From NCBI GenBank assembly GCA_041687095.1, contig JAWLCQ010000126.1:1-14720 (forward strand): DNA of 14,720 nucleotides. The letters run 5' to 3'. Positions 1 through 7,571 of the stretch are shown piece after piece (the first letter of the stretch is position 1; every line of letters starts with the position of its first letter). The notes beneath the pieces were generated by a model, which saw only the letters and a program-made list of their open reading frames with translations, was not told where the DNA came from and searched no databases. The translations under genes were made by a program, and so were the position numbers. Source of the stretch: JAWLCQ01 sp041687095. Lineage in GTDB: Bacteria > Planctomycetota > Phycisphaerae > SM23-33.

Positions 1-9
1 TTACACAAC
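1..9. repeat. Left 9-bp direct repeat (target site duplication)
   Basis: TTACACAAC lies directly outside the left inverted repeat of the element at 10-201 and recurs exactly at 202-210, directly outside the right inverted repeat. A perfect 9-mer at both outer borders is what transposition into one target leaves behind. The copy begins at the first base of the window, so a longer duplication cannot be excluded. Confidence 0.8.
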
Positions 10-201
10 GGGTGTACGACCGTATCTGCGCAATGTCACCGTTCACGGAACGGTCCCCGCGGGGTGCCACCCTCAAGCCGCGTGCTGTTCGCGGCTTGGG
101 GGTGTTGAGCCTGTCACGCCGCAGCACCCCCAAGCGGCAAACAACGCCGCTTGAGGGTGGCACCCCATGCACCGTTGCTGCGCAGACACGGTCGTGCACC
201 C
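10..201 (+). mobile_element. MITE-like palindromic element, copy A (192 bp)
   Basis: This is a non-coding element with terminal inverted repeats at 10-32 and 179-201. They match at 21 of 23 positions and begin GGGTGYACGACC. Inside is a large palindrome (61-77 against 150-166, 17 bp perfect) built from two hairpins. Hairpin 1 pairs 68-82 with 90-104 and hairpin 2 pairs 125-138 with 146-159; each has a 7-nt loop. There is no open frame of its own and no transposase, so it would have to be moved in trans by a related transposase elsewhere. A diverged copy in the opposite orientation lies at 13336-13531. The open frame of the downstream hydrolase runs back through this element, but that part is translated repeat, not protein. 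Confidence 0.82.
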
Positions 202-210
202 TTACACAAC
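202..210. repeat. Right 9-bp direct repeat (target site duplication)
   Basis: This is an exact second copy of TTACACAAC (first copy 1-9), directly abutting the right inverted repeat that ends ...CACCC at 201. It marks the insertion border. Confidence 0.8.
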
Positions 211-213
211 CCA

Positions 214-242
214 TTGCATTTTCGCGTGGCGTGTCATATGCT
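214..242 (+). promoter_or_regulatory. Weak candidate promoter of the hydrolase gene
   Basis: TTGCAT at 214-219 and TATGCT at 237-242 are separated by 17 nt and match the sigma70 boxes at 3/6 and 4/6. Transcription would then start only a few bases before the ATG at 252, giving a leaderless or nearly leaderless mRNA. That fits the absence of a Shine-Dalgarno sequence there. Box matches this weak arise by chance, and the promoter could instead lie in or before the element at 10-201. Confidence 0.25.
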
Positions 243-251
243 CTGCCCGCC

Positions 252-1319
252 ATGGTTGAGACACACGAAACCTTCGCGCTGCTCGCGGCGGCGTGGGTGC
301 AGCGGAACTGGGCGGCGATCGCGATCCTCGCGACGCTGCTCTCGCTCGCCGTGTTCGTCGTGCTGCTCATCGCCAAGTACGTCCGCCTGTGCCTGAACAT
401 CTTCGTCGACACCCCCCCCCCGCTGTCGCTGGGGCCCGTGGACTTCCAGCGCCTCCACGGGGAGATCGTCCGCTTCCGCAGCTTCGACGGGACCAGCCTG
501 CGGGGCATGCACCTCAACACGCCCAACCGCGCGGCGTACCGCGGGACGGTCGTCTTCTGCCACGAGTTCGGGTCCGACATGTACTCCTGCGCCCGCTACG
601 CCCGCCCCCTCGTCGAGGCGGGGTTCGACGTGTTCACCTTCGACTACCGCGCCCACGGGGACAGCTCGCAGGCGGGCGGGTACAAGCCCCTGCAGTGGCC
701 CAGCGACAAGGAACTCGAGGACACCCTCGGAGCGTGCCTCTACGTCGAGAGCGTCCTGGAGGCCGAGGGCCGCCCCCGCCGCATCGGGGTCTTCGGGATC
801 TCCCGCGGGGCGGGCTCGGCGCTGCTGGCGGCGTCGAGCGACCCCAACATCGCCGCCATCATCTGCGACGGGGCGTTCAGCACCGACACCGTCCTCGTCT
901 CGCTCATGAAACGCTGGGCCCACATCTTCGCCTCCGTCAAGCTCGTCTACGAGAACCACCCCGACGCGTTCTGGAAGACGCTGCTGTGGCTCATGATGTG
1001 CTCCGCCCAGCGCAAGCTCAAACGCACCTTCCCCTCCGTCCGCAAGGCGCTGCGGGAGATGCAGCCGCGACCCATCCTCTTCATCCACGGGGCGAGAGAC
1101 AGCTACGTCCGCGTCGAGCAGACCCAGCTCCTCTACGACGCCGCCCCCTCCCCCAAGTACCTCTGGATCGTCCCCGACGCCAAGCACAACCAGTCCGTCA
1201 TCGTCAACCCCAGCGAGTACGCCGCACGCACCACCGCCTTCTTCGGCCGCTACCTCGCCCAGGACGCCGTCGACGAGTCGGCCATCACCTCCCCCCCCGC
1301 CGACGCGGGCGTGGCCTGA
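252..1319 (+). CDS. Membrane-anchored alpha/beta hydrolase
   Basis: This 355-residue protein has one N-terminal membrane segment (about 21-41) followed by an alpha/beta-hydrolase fold. The nucleophile elbow is GISRG with Ser184; the expected acid is Asp283 in HGARDSYV and the base His312 in AKHNQ. The FxHExGSD region near 102-109 fits the oxyanion loop. The layout resembles the BAAT/dienelactone-hydrolase-like serine hydrolases that carry a leader helix. The substrate is not readable from sequence: an ester, thioester or peptide is possible. I chose ATG 252 because all upstream codons fall in the mobile element or its target repeat; an in-frame GTG at 231 is a weaker alternative. No Shine-Dalgarno is visible. 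A run of ten C (412-421) sits inside the gene. The GH3 gene starts 3 nt after the stop, so the two are probably co-transcribed. Confidence 0.85.
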   Translation: MVETHETFALLAAAWVQRNWAAIAILATLLSLAVFVVLLIAKYVRLCLNIFVDTPPPLSLGPVDFQRLHGEIVRFRSFDGTSLRGMHLNTPNRAAYRGTVVFCHEFGSDMYSCARYARPLVEAGFDVFTFDYRAHGDSSQAGGYKPLQWPSDKELEDTLGACLYVESVLEAEGRPRRIGVFGISRGAGSALLAASSDPNIAAIICDGAFSTDTVLVSLMKRWAHIFASVKLVYENHPDAFWKTLLWLMMCSAQRKLKRTFPSVRKALREMQPRPILFIHGARDSYVRVEQTQLLYDAAPSPKYLWIVPDAKHNQSVIVNPSEYAARTTAFFGRYLAQDAVDESAITSPPADAGVA

Positions 1320-1322
1320 TCC

Positions 1323-2969
1323 ATGGCCGCCACCCGTACGCTCCTGCGGCCGCTCGCCCGCCTCGCCGGCCTCCACGCCGCCCGCCAGGCGAACCGCTTC
1401 CTCCGCGCCCACGACCGCACCCCCGACGTCCAGCAGCATCTGCTGACCGAGCTGCTCGCCGCGCACCAGGATACGGCCTTCGGACGCGAGCACGCCTTCG
1501 CCCGCATCCGCACCCCCGCCGATTTCGCCTCCGCCGTCCCCGTGCGGACGTACGAGCAGCTTCGCCCCTGGCTGGACCGCGTCCACGCGGGCGAATCCAC
1601 CGCCCTCCTGCCCCAGGGCGAGAACGTTCTCATGTTCTCCATGACCTCGGGCACGACCGGGCAGCCCAAGTTCATCCCCGTCACGCGACGCTTCCTGGCG
1701 GCGATGCGGATGGGGTTCAACGTCTTCGGGATCCGCCTGCTCAACGACCACCCGCAGGCGTGGCTGCGGGGGATCGCGCAGCTCACCTCCTCCATGCGGG
1801 AGTGCGACAGCCCCACGGGCATCCCCTGCGGGGCCATCACCGGCCTGCTCGCCGCCACCCAGAAACGCATCGTCCGCCGCATGTACGTCGTCCCCCGCGA
1901 GGTGGCGGATCTCGGGGACCCCCTCGACAAGGCCTACACCGCCCTCCGCCTCGCCGCCGAGCGCGACGTGGCCCTGTTCACCACCGCCAACCCCTCCACG
2001 CCGCTGCGGCTTATCGAGGTCGGGCGGCGGCACGTCGAGCGCCTCGCCCGCGACCTGCGGGACGGGACCGTCCGCCCCCCCAACGGCAGCGACGCGGAGA
2101 AGCTCCTCCACCACCGCCGCCGCCCCGCCCCCGCCGTCGCCCGCAAGATCGAGGACGGGCTGCGGGCCGACGGGACGCTCTACCCCCGCCACCTGTGGAC
2201 GGACTACGTCCTGAGCAACTGGACGGGCGGGACGCTGGGGCTCTACCTCCCCCGCCTCCGCGAGGTCTTCGGGGACGCGCCCATCCGCGACATCGGGCTC
2301 ATCGCCAGCGAGGGCCGCTTCTCCATCCCCCTCGCAGACGGCACCCCCGCGGGGATCGCCGAGATCCTCTCCAACTACCTCGAGTTCCTCCCCGCCGACC
2401 AGCGCGAGTCGCCCAACCCCACCACGCTCGGGGCCCACGAGGTCGAGACCGGCGGGGAGTACTTCCTCGTCGTCACCAACTGGGCGGGGCTGTGGCGGTA
2501 CAACCTCGACGACCGCGTCCGCGTCACGGGCTTCCGCGGCCGAACGCCCCTCATCGAGTTCCTCTCCCGCGGTGTCCACACCGCCAACCTTACCGGGGAG
2601 AAGCTCACCGAGCACCAGGTCGTCGAGGCCCTGCGCCTCGCGGGGATCGACGCGGGCGTGACGGTCGAGCGCTTCGTCATGCAGCCGTGCTTCTCCGACG
2701 CCCCCGGCTATGAACTGCACGTGGAGGACGTGCCCGCCCCGGTGCTGCAACCGCTCGCCCTCGCCGCCGACCGGCGGCTGTGCGAACTCAACATCGAATA
2801 CGCCGCCAAGCGCCACAGCGACCGCCTCGCCCCCGTCCGCGGTGTGCTGCTGGAGCGTGGAACCCTCGACGCCCGCGAAACCGCCGCCATCCGCGCCCGC
2901 CGCAACCGCGCCGAACAGTACAAGCACCGCTACCTGCTCACCGAGGTCCGCACCGCGCCGTCTTCGTAG
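1323..2969 (+). CDS. GH3-family acyl-adenylating enzyme (amide/thioester synthetase-like)
   Basis: This 548-residue protein has the full length and motif order of the GH3 (auxin-responsive promoter) family, a branch of the ANL adenylate-forming enzymes. The nucleotide-binding loop is FSMTSGTTGQPKFIP (105-119). The acid-binding/adenylation motif is GLIASEGRF (325-333). The hinge motif is WRYNLDDRVRVTGF (391-404), where the usual Gly-Asp pair reads Asp-Asp, so the essential Asp (397) is kept. The C-terminal part SRGVHTANLTGEKLTE (415-430) matches the small cap domain. Plant GH3 enzymes adenylate a carboxylic acid and join it to an amino acid; bacterial members are mostly uncharacterised. The gene directly follows the hydrolase gene, suggesting a shared acyl substrate. 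It has no signal peptide, so it is probably cytoplasmic. Confidence 0.88.
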   Translation: MAATRTLLRPLARLAGLHAARQANRFLRAHDRTPDVQQHLLTELLAAHQDTAFGREHAFARIRTPADFASAVPVRTYEQLRPWLDRVHAGESTALLPQGENVLMFSMTSGTTGQPKFIPVTRRFLAAMRMGFNVFGIRLLNDHPQAWLRGIAQLTSSMRECDSPTGIPCGAITGLLAATQKRIVRRMYVVPREVADLGDPLDKAYTALRLAAERDVALFTTANPSTPLRLIEVGRRHVERLARDLRDGTVRPPNGSDAEKLLHHRRRPAPAVARKIEDGLRADGTLYPRHLWTDYVLSNWTGGTLGLYLPRLREVFGDAPIRDIGLIASEGRFSIPLADGTPAGIAEILSNYLEFLPADQRESPNPTTLGAHEVETGGEYFLVVTNWAGLWRYNLDDRVRVTGFRGRTPLIEFLSRGVHTANLTGEKLTEHQVVEALRLAGIDAGVTVERFVMQPCFSDAPGYELHVEDVPAPVLQPLALAADRRLCELNIEYAAKRHSDRLAPVRGVLLERGTLDARETAAIRARRNRAEQYKHRYLLTEVRTAPSS

Positions 2970-2973
2970 GCAC

Positions 2974-3092
2974 GTAGGGCGTGCAGGTTCTGCCGGAGCG
3001 AAGCGCAGGCAGGTTCTGCGCGCGGGAGGGCCGCCCTGGCTCCATCCCGCGCGCAGGCGGCTGCGCTTCGCTCCGCCGCCTGCACGCCCTAC
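2974..3092. repeat. Nested palindrome between convergent genes
   Basis: The outer arms 2974-3007 and 3061-3092 are near-perfect inverted repeats (for example GTAGGGCGTGCAGG against CCTGCACGCCCTAC, and CGGAGCGAAGCGCAG against CTGCGCTTCGCTCCG). Inside them GCGCGCGGGA (3018-3027) pairs with TCCCGCGCGC (3045-3054). The structure begins 4 nt after the GH3 stop and runs up to the end of the convergent gene, so it could end transcription from both sides. It has no T-tract on either strand, so it is not a standard intrinsic terminator. It may instead be a dispersed intergenic repeat. Confidence 0.7.
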
Positions 3093-3113
3093 TGCGCTGC
3101 ACGCCCTACTGCG
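3080..3113. repeat. 17-bp perfect tandem direct repeat
   Basis: CTGCACGCCCTACTGCG occurs at 3080-3096 and again at 3097-3113 with no spacer. The first copy overlaps the right arm of the palindrome at 2974-3092. The second contains the TAG stop codon (3106-3108, minus strand) of the CBM9-like gene. Confidence 0.85.
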
Positions 3114-4638
3114 AATCCCCCGTCCCGCCGCTCGGTTGCGTGTGCGCCGCGGGCTGGGTCGCGGGTTGGGTGGCGGGGAGGCGGGTGGTCGCTCCGTTCT
3201 CGCCCAGAAACAGGATCAGCGGGTAGAGGTCCATCCGGTGCGCGCCCCCGAACGTGGACCACAGGCAGCACTGCTCGTCGGCGGAGATGCGGCCGCGGAA
3301 GAGGTTGATGCCCCACAACTCGCCCTGGGCGACGCGGTGGGAGCCCGTGGCCGTTCCCACGCCCCCCAGGTCCTTGGTCTGGAGCGACTCGCCCGGGAGG
3401 GCGATCTCGCACGCCCAGTACCCGCGGTCGGGGAAGACCTTCACGGCGTGCTCGAACTCGAAGTTCGGGGCGCGGTTGTGGTCGGCGAGGTCGAGGACGG
3501 CCCCGACGTTGTTGATGACGATCTGGTAGAAGTGCTCGCCCGTGCGGAGCGGGTCGATGATCACCTCGATGCAGTCGTCGCGGAAGACGTCGCTGTCGTG
3601 CTTCGTGTAGTCCCGCTTGAGCCGGGTCAGGTTCTCCTCGTACCCGACGTAGGCGAGGTAGAGCTTCCCGTCGCGGTGGGCGACGAAGACCTCCGTCCGC
3701 CCGGTGGAGGGGCGCGGGGCCCAGCGTTCGGTGGTGATGTAGAACTGCTTGCCCGCGTACGCCTGCTGCCAGGCCGCGTCGGTGGGGTCCCCGTCGATCA
3801 CCGGGGCCTCCTTCAGCAGGGGCGCCTCGATGAGCACGCCCAGCTCGCGGCCCTTGGCGAGGGCGGTCTCCTCGTCCCCCACCCCCAGCAGGTAGCGGAC
3901 CATCCGCACCCGCGCCTGGTGGTGCTCCGGGTCCAGGGCGAGCGCCTCGTTCAGCAGCTTCTCCGCCTCCTGGAGTTCGTTGCGCTGGCGGGCGTCGAAC
4001 GCCGCGGAGCAGAGGATCTCGATCCGCCGCCCGATGACCGAGCGGGCGAGGTGCTTCATCTCCTCGTCGTCGGACTCCTGCACGACCTGGGCGGAACGGG
4101 CGAGGAGGGCGTTGCGCTGCTCCTCGGTCATCTCCGCCCACAGGCCCTGGTCGGCGAACGACCGCAGGCCGTACCAGCCCCCGGGCCCGGCGAGGATCAT
4201 GTAGGCCTGGCGGCGGACCTCGCGGTCGCCGTCGTTCGCCAAGGCGGGCAGCTCGTCCTGAAAGAGGCTGTGGACGGCGATGTTGTACACCAGCGTCCGC
4301 CGCACCTGGGCGTCGCGGTCGCGGACGGCCGCCCGCAGGGCCTCGGCGAGCTTCTCGTCCTTGAGGCGGGCGTAGTGCGAGAACATCATCTCCGTCAGCA
4401 GCGCGCGGCGCTCGGGGGGGATGCCCTCGCGGCGGAAGCCCTCGATCATCGCCCCCGCCACGTCCCCGCGGGCGAGGTTGAGGCGCATCTGCACCTCCTC
4501 GATCTCATCGGCGGGACCGGTCAGCAGGCGGTCCATCAGCACGTCGGGCCGCTGCAGGCGCAACCGCCACATCACCCCCCCCAGCGCCCCGCCCAGCAGG
4601 ACCACGATCACCACCCCAACGATCAAATAGCGTTTCAT
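3106..4638 (-). CDS. Membrane-anchored HEAT/TPR protein with C-terminal CBM9-like domain
   Basis: This 510-residue protein has an N-terminal membrane anchor (about 4-24) with the rest outside the cytoplasm. Residues 60-200 are helical repeats of HEAT type (for example DRDAQVRRTLVYNI and DREVRRQAYMILA). A TPR-like unit follows at about 222-252 (EAEKLLNEALALDPEHHQAR). From about 278 to 480 there is a CBM9/DOMON-like beta domain, marked by PVIDGDPTDAAW and DDCIEVIIDP. Members of that family often bind carbohydrate at the cell surface, but binding residues cannot be judged here. The tail (485-510) is rich in T, Q and P. It is the last gene of the operon, beginning 5 nt after the permease stop with a GAGG ribosome site. 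A substrate-recognition or assembly role is inference. Confidence 0.82.
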   Translation of the reverse strand: MKRYLIVGVVIVVLLGGALGGVMWRLRLQRPDVLMDRLLTGPADEIEEVQMRLNLARGDVAGAMIEGFRREGIPPERRALLTEMMFSHYARLKDEKLAEALRAAVRDRDAQVRRTLVYNIAVHSLFQDELPALANDGDREVRRQAYMILAGPGGWYGLRSFADQGLWAEMTEEQRNALLARSAQVVQESDDEEMKHLARSVIGRRIEILCSAAFDARQRNELQEAEKLLNEALALDPEHHQARVRMVRYLLGVGDEETALAKGRELGVLIEAPLLKEAPVIDGDPTDAAWQQAYAGKQFYITTERWAPRPSTGRTEVFVAHRDGKLYLAYVGYEENLTRLKRDYTKHDSDVFRDDCIEVIIDPLRTGEHFYQIVINNVGAVLDLADHNRAPNFEFEHAVKVFPDRGYWACEIALPGESLQTKDLGGVGTATGSHRVAQGELWGINLFRGRISADEQCCLWSTFGGAHRMDLYPLILFLGENGATTRLPATQPATQPAAHTQPSGGTGDSQ

Positions 4639-4643
4639 GCCTC

Positions 4644-6095
4644 TCACCTCACGTCGTAGCGAAGGAAGGTCAGGTACGTCAACAGGAAGAACAGGACGGT
4701 CAGGACCGCCAGGATGCCCGTATCGACGGCCGCCATCTCCAGATACTCCCGGGCGGCGGGGGAGACGTAGCGGAAGGCGGGGACGGGCTTGCCGTCGGGC
4801 CCGGCTCCGGCGGTGCGGCGGGCCGTGGTCTCGCCTTCGAGGTTCCGGCGGAGGATGCGGACGGCCTCGTCGTGCCCGTACTGGAGGAGGTCCTCCTGGT
4901 ATCCGCGGAGCTGGTCGTAGTAGCGGCGGCGATGGGAGGCCCCGGCGTCGGCGATCTCGGAGGAGGCGTAGGCGAAGCAGGCGAAGGGGCTCGCGCGGGC
5001 GATCCAGCGGGTGAGGGCGATCTGGCGGTCCATCTCGCGGCGTTGGGGGGCGGCGATGCGGTCCCAGGCGTCGTAGAGTTCGTCGTAGAGTTCCAGCGTG
5101 TAGTCCATCATCTCGATCTGGGCGTTGATCTGGGCCTGCATGCGTTTCTGCTCGTTGCTGCCCGCCAGCACCATCGCCGCTATCGTCTTCGTCTTGATCG
5201 CCTGCTCGCGGGAGCGGCCCTTCTCGATGACCTCCCGCTCCTTGGCGAGGCGGGCGCGCTCCCCATCGCCGGCGGGGGACACGGGAGCGATCATGCGGGC
5301 GACGTGCGGGGCGACGTTGGGAACGATCAGCACCAGCACCACCCACCCGCTGAGCAGCAGCATCACGCTGGTCGCCGAGTTCCGCGTGAGCGTCGAGACG
5401 TACATCGCCATCGTGAAGATGGCGGTGATGTACAGCGCCCCGAGCCCCGCGACGGCCGCCAGGCGGACCCACTGCTCCCCCGAGAGGCTCATCTCACGCT
5501 GGGTGATGGCGAGGACGGACCCGGCGAGGCCAGTGAGGAGGACCGGCCGCAGGAGCATGATCCCCCCCCCCACCCACTTCGCCAGCAGCACCGTGTGCCG
5601 CGGGACGCTGTACGACAGCATCAGCCGCAGCGTCCCCCGTTCCTTCTCCCCGCACACCGCGTCGTACCCGAAGACCACCGCGATGAGCGACAGGATGATC
5701 CCCACGAACGACACCAGGTCCATCGTGGGGAACAGCACGGTCGCGGGGTTCACCAGGCCCGTGTGCCCGGGGCGGAAGGGCTCGGTCACGGTGACGTTGA
5801 CCGCCTGCCCGTTCTGGGACTCCACCCCGCGGACGAAGACCTTCATGGGGTTGGGGGCCAGGTACGCCGGGACGTAGTACCGCCCGCCCCAGAGGATCTG
5901 CCAGGGCGAGACGCTCTGCAGCCGCCCCCGCGACGCCTGCTCGTCCAGGCGGTAGTCCTCCAGCACCTGGACGTAGTCCTGCGTGCGGACGAAGACGCTG
6001 CACAGGATCACCACCAGGCACAGGACGCAGGCGATGGCGAACCGGAGGCTCATCAGGTGTTCGAGCAGTTCTTTGCGGACCAGGTGCAGGAACAT
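4644..6095 (-). CDS. ABC-2 type permease with large non-cytoplasmic domains (permease C)
   Basis: This 483-residue protein has one membrane helix near the N-terminus (about 16-35), a loop of roughly 85 residues, four helices in the middle, a second large domain and a last helix ending in FLRYDVR. The motif CGEKERGTLRL followed by SVPRHTVLLAKW marks the NosY/DUF3526 type of ABC-2 permease. It is a close paralogue of the adjacent permease B: both share EHLMSLRFAIACVLCLVVIL near the N-terminus and NPMKVFVRGV in the first loop. I chose ATG 6095 over the TTG at 6101 because it gives the same N-terminal length as permease B and correct spacing to GAGGG. A run of ten G on the coding strand (5562-5571) encodes Gly-Gly-Gly in the third helix. 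The substrate is unknown. Confidence 0.85.
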   Translation of the reverse strand: MFLHLVRKELLEHLMSLRFAIACVLCLVVILCSVFVRTQDYVQVLEDYRLDEQASRGRLQSVSPWQILWGGRYYVPAYLAPNPMKVFVRGVESQNGQAVNVTVTEPFRPGHTGLVNPATVLFPTMDLVSFVGIILSLIAVVFGYDAVCGEKERGTLRLMLSYSVPRHTVLLAKWVGGGIMLLRPVLLTGLAGSVLAITQREMSLSGEQWVRLAAVAGLGALYITAIFTMAMYVSTLTRNSATSVMLLLSGWVVLVLIVPNVAPHVARMIAPVSPAGDGERARLAKEREVIEKGRSREQAIKTKTIAAMVLAGSNEQKRMQAQINAQIEMMDYTLELYDELYDAWDRIAAPQRREMDRQIALTRWIARASPFACFAYASSEIADAGASHRRRYYDQLRGYQEDLLQYGHDEAVRILRRNLEGETTARRTAGAGPDGKPVPAFRYVSPAAREYLEMAAVDTGILAVLTVLFFLLTYLTFLRYDVR

Positions 6096-6104
6096 CGGCA
6101 ACCC

Positions 6105-7562
6105 TCACCGTACGTCGTATCTCAGGAAGGTCACAGTCGCGAGGAAGAAGAACAGCACGGCCATCCCTGCGAGGATCCCGCCGTCGATGGCGGCGACGCG
6201 GAGGTAGTCCCCGGCCGCCGGGGGCACGTAGGCGAAGCGCGGAATCCCCGCCTCGCGGACCTTCCGCCAGTCGGGGTAGTCCTTGTCGCGGGCTTCGAGG
6301 CCCTTGTGCTCCATGAACAGGCACTCCCGCCAGGCGTACGCCGTGAGGTCCCGCTGGTACGCGCGGAGCTGGTCGTCGAGGCGGCGGTCGTAGAGGACCC
6401 CGGCGTCGGCGAGTTCGGTGGAGGCGTAGGCGAAGCAACTGAAGGGGCTCACCCGCCCGATCCAGCGGGTGAGGGTGACCTGCTGATCCAACTGCCTCCG
6501 CCGGGGCGCGTCGATCCGCTCCCAGGCCTCGAACGTCTCCGCACGGGCCTTGCTGTTCATGTCCGTCTGGAAGATCCACCGCGCGTAGACCCGCTCCATT
6601 TCGGGCCACTTGCCCCAGGGGAACCCCTCCCACCACTTGTCCCCAAAGCCGTTCTGCTCGTCCCATGCCTTGGTGAGGGCCCGGGTGCGCTGGTCGATCT
6701 CCTTGCGCGCCGCCTCCCGCTGCTTCTCCATCTCCCCGGCCGTGGGGATGGGGTGCAGCACGCCCGAGGCGTGCGGGGCGAGGTTGGGCACGACCAGCAC
6801 CAGGACCACCCAGAGGCTCAGCAGCACCATGACGCTCGTGGCGGCCTTGCGGGTGAGGACGGAGACGTAGACCGCCAGCGAGTACACCGCCGCCACGTAC
6901 ACCGTCGCCAGGCCCAGGATCGCCCCCAGGCGGGCCCACTGCCCCCCGTCGAGGGACACGTCGGGCTGGATCATCACGACCACGATCCCCACCGCCGCCG
7001 CCAGGAGGAACGGCACGATCAGGGTGACGTACCCCCCGATCCACTTCGCCAGCAGCACCGTCCGCCGCGGGACGCTGTACGACAGCATCAGCCGCAGCGT
7101 CCCGCGCTCCTTCTCCCCGCACACCGCGTCGTACCCGAACACCAGGGCCATCAGCGACAGGATCACCCCCACGAACGTCACCAGGTCGATGGGGGGAAAG
7201 AGCACGACGGCGGGGCTGGAGACGGGGCGGTAGGAGGGTTCGAGGCGGGTGCGGGTGGAGACGTTGACCGCCCCGCCGTTGTCGGACCGCACCCCGCGGA
7301 CGAAGACCTTCATGGGGTTGGCGAGGCGGGGAACGGCGATGGGGCGCCCGCTCCAGCCCAGCGCCCAGGGCTCGCGCAGGTCGTCCAGCCACTGGTTGGC
7401 CATCTTGGTCTCCTGGCGCTGGTCGTCGAGGACCTGGACGAAGTCCCGCGCCCGCACGAAGACGCTGCAGAGGATGACCACGAGGCACAGCACGCACGCG
7501 ATGGCGAACCGCAGGCTCATCAGGTGCTCGAGGATCTCTTTCTTGATCAGCGAACCGAGCAT
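6105..7562 (-). CDS. ABC-2 type permease with large non-cytoplasmic domains (permease B)
   Basis: This 485-residue permease has the same plan as its neighbours: helix 1 at about 18-37, a loop to 123, helix 2 at 124-144, the CGEKERGTLRL motif at 148-158, helices at about 175-198, 214-234 and 243-262, a domain of nearly 200 residues, and a last helix at about 458-480 ending FLRYDVR. It is much closer to permease C than to permease A, so B and C look like a recent tandem duplication. The second large domain has a Trp-rich stretch (KWWEGFPWGKW, 309-319) that C lacks, so the paralogues differ mainly in their exposed parts. It starts 9 nt after the permease A stop with AGGGG as ribosome site. It probably forms a hetero-oligomer powered by the operon's single ATPase. 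Confidence 0.87.
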   Translation of the reverse strand: MLGSLIKKEILEHLMSLRFAIACVLCLVVILCSVFVRARDFVQVLDDQRQETKMANQWLDDLREPWALGWSGRPIAVPRLANPMKVFVRGVRSDNGGAVNVSTRTRLEPSYRPVSSPAVVLFPPIDLVTFVGVILSLMALVFGYDAVCGEKERGTLRLMLSYSVPRRTVLLAKWIGGYVTLIVPFLLAAAVGIVVVMIQPDVSLDGGQWARLGAILGLATVYVAAVYSLAVYVSVLTRKAATSVMVLLSLWVVLVLVVPNLAPHASGVLHPIPTAGEMEKQREAARKEIDQRTRALTKAWDEQNGFGDKWWEGFPWGKWPEMERVYARWIFQTDMNSKARAETFEAWERIDAPRRRQLDQQVTLTRWIGRVSPFSCFAYASTELADAGVLYDRRLDDQLRAYQRDLTAYAWRECLFMEHKGLEARDKDYPDWRKVREAGIPRFAYVPPAAGDYLRVAAIDGGILAGMAVLFFFLATVTFLRYDVR

Positions 7563-7571
7563 ATCGGACCC

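Noticed and set aside
12..251. Upstream extension of the hydrolase reading frame (80 extra codons)
   Set aside because: The extension is translated mobile-element sequence and its border. The membrane helix and fold begin after ATG 252.
234..2927. Long minus-strand open frame opposite the hydrolase and GH3 genes
   Set aside because: The product is Gly/Val/Glu-rich low complexity with no fold. It is a chance frame opposite two well-supported genes in GC-rich DNA.
2710..4659. Plus-strand open frame overlapping the GH3 end and opposite the CBM9-like gene
   Set aside because: It runs through the palindrome and antisense to a gene with clear domains. Its composition is unlike a real protein.
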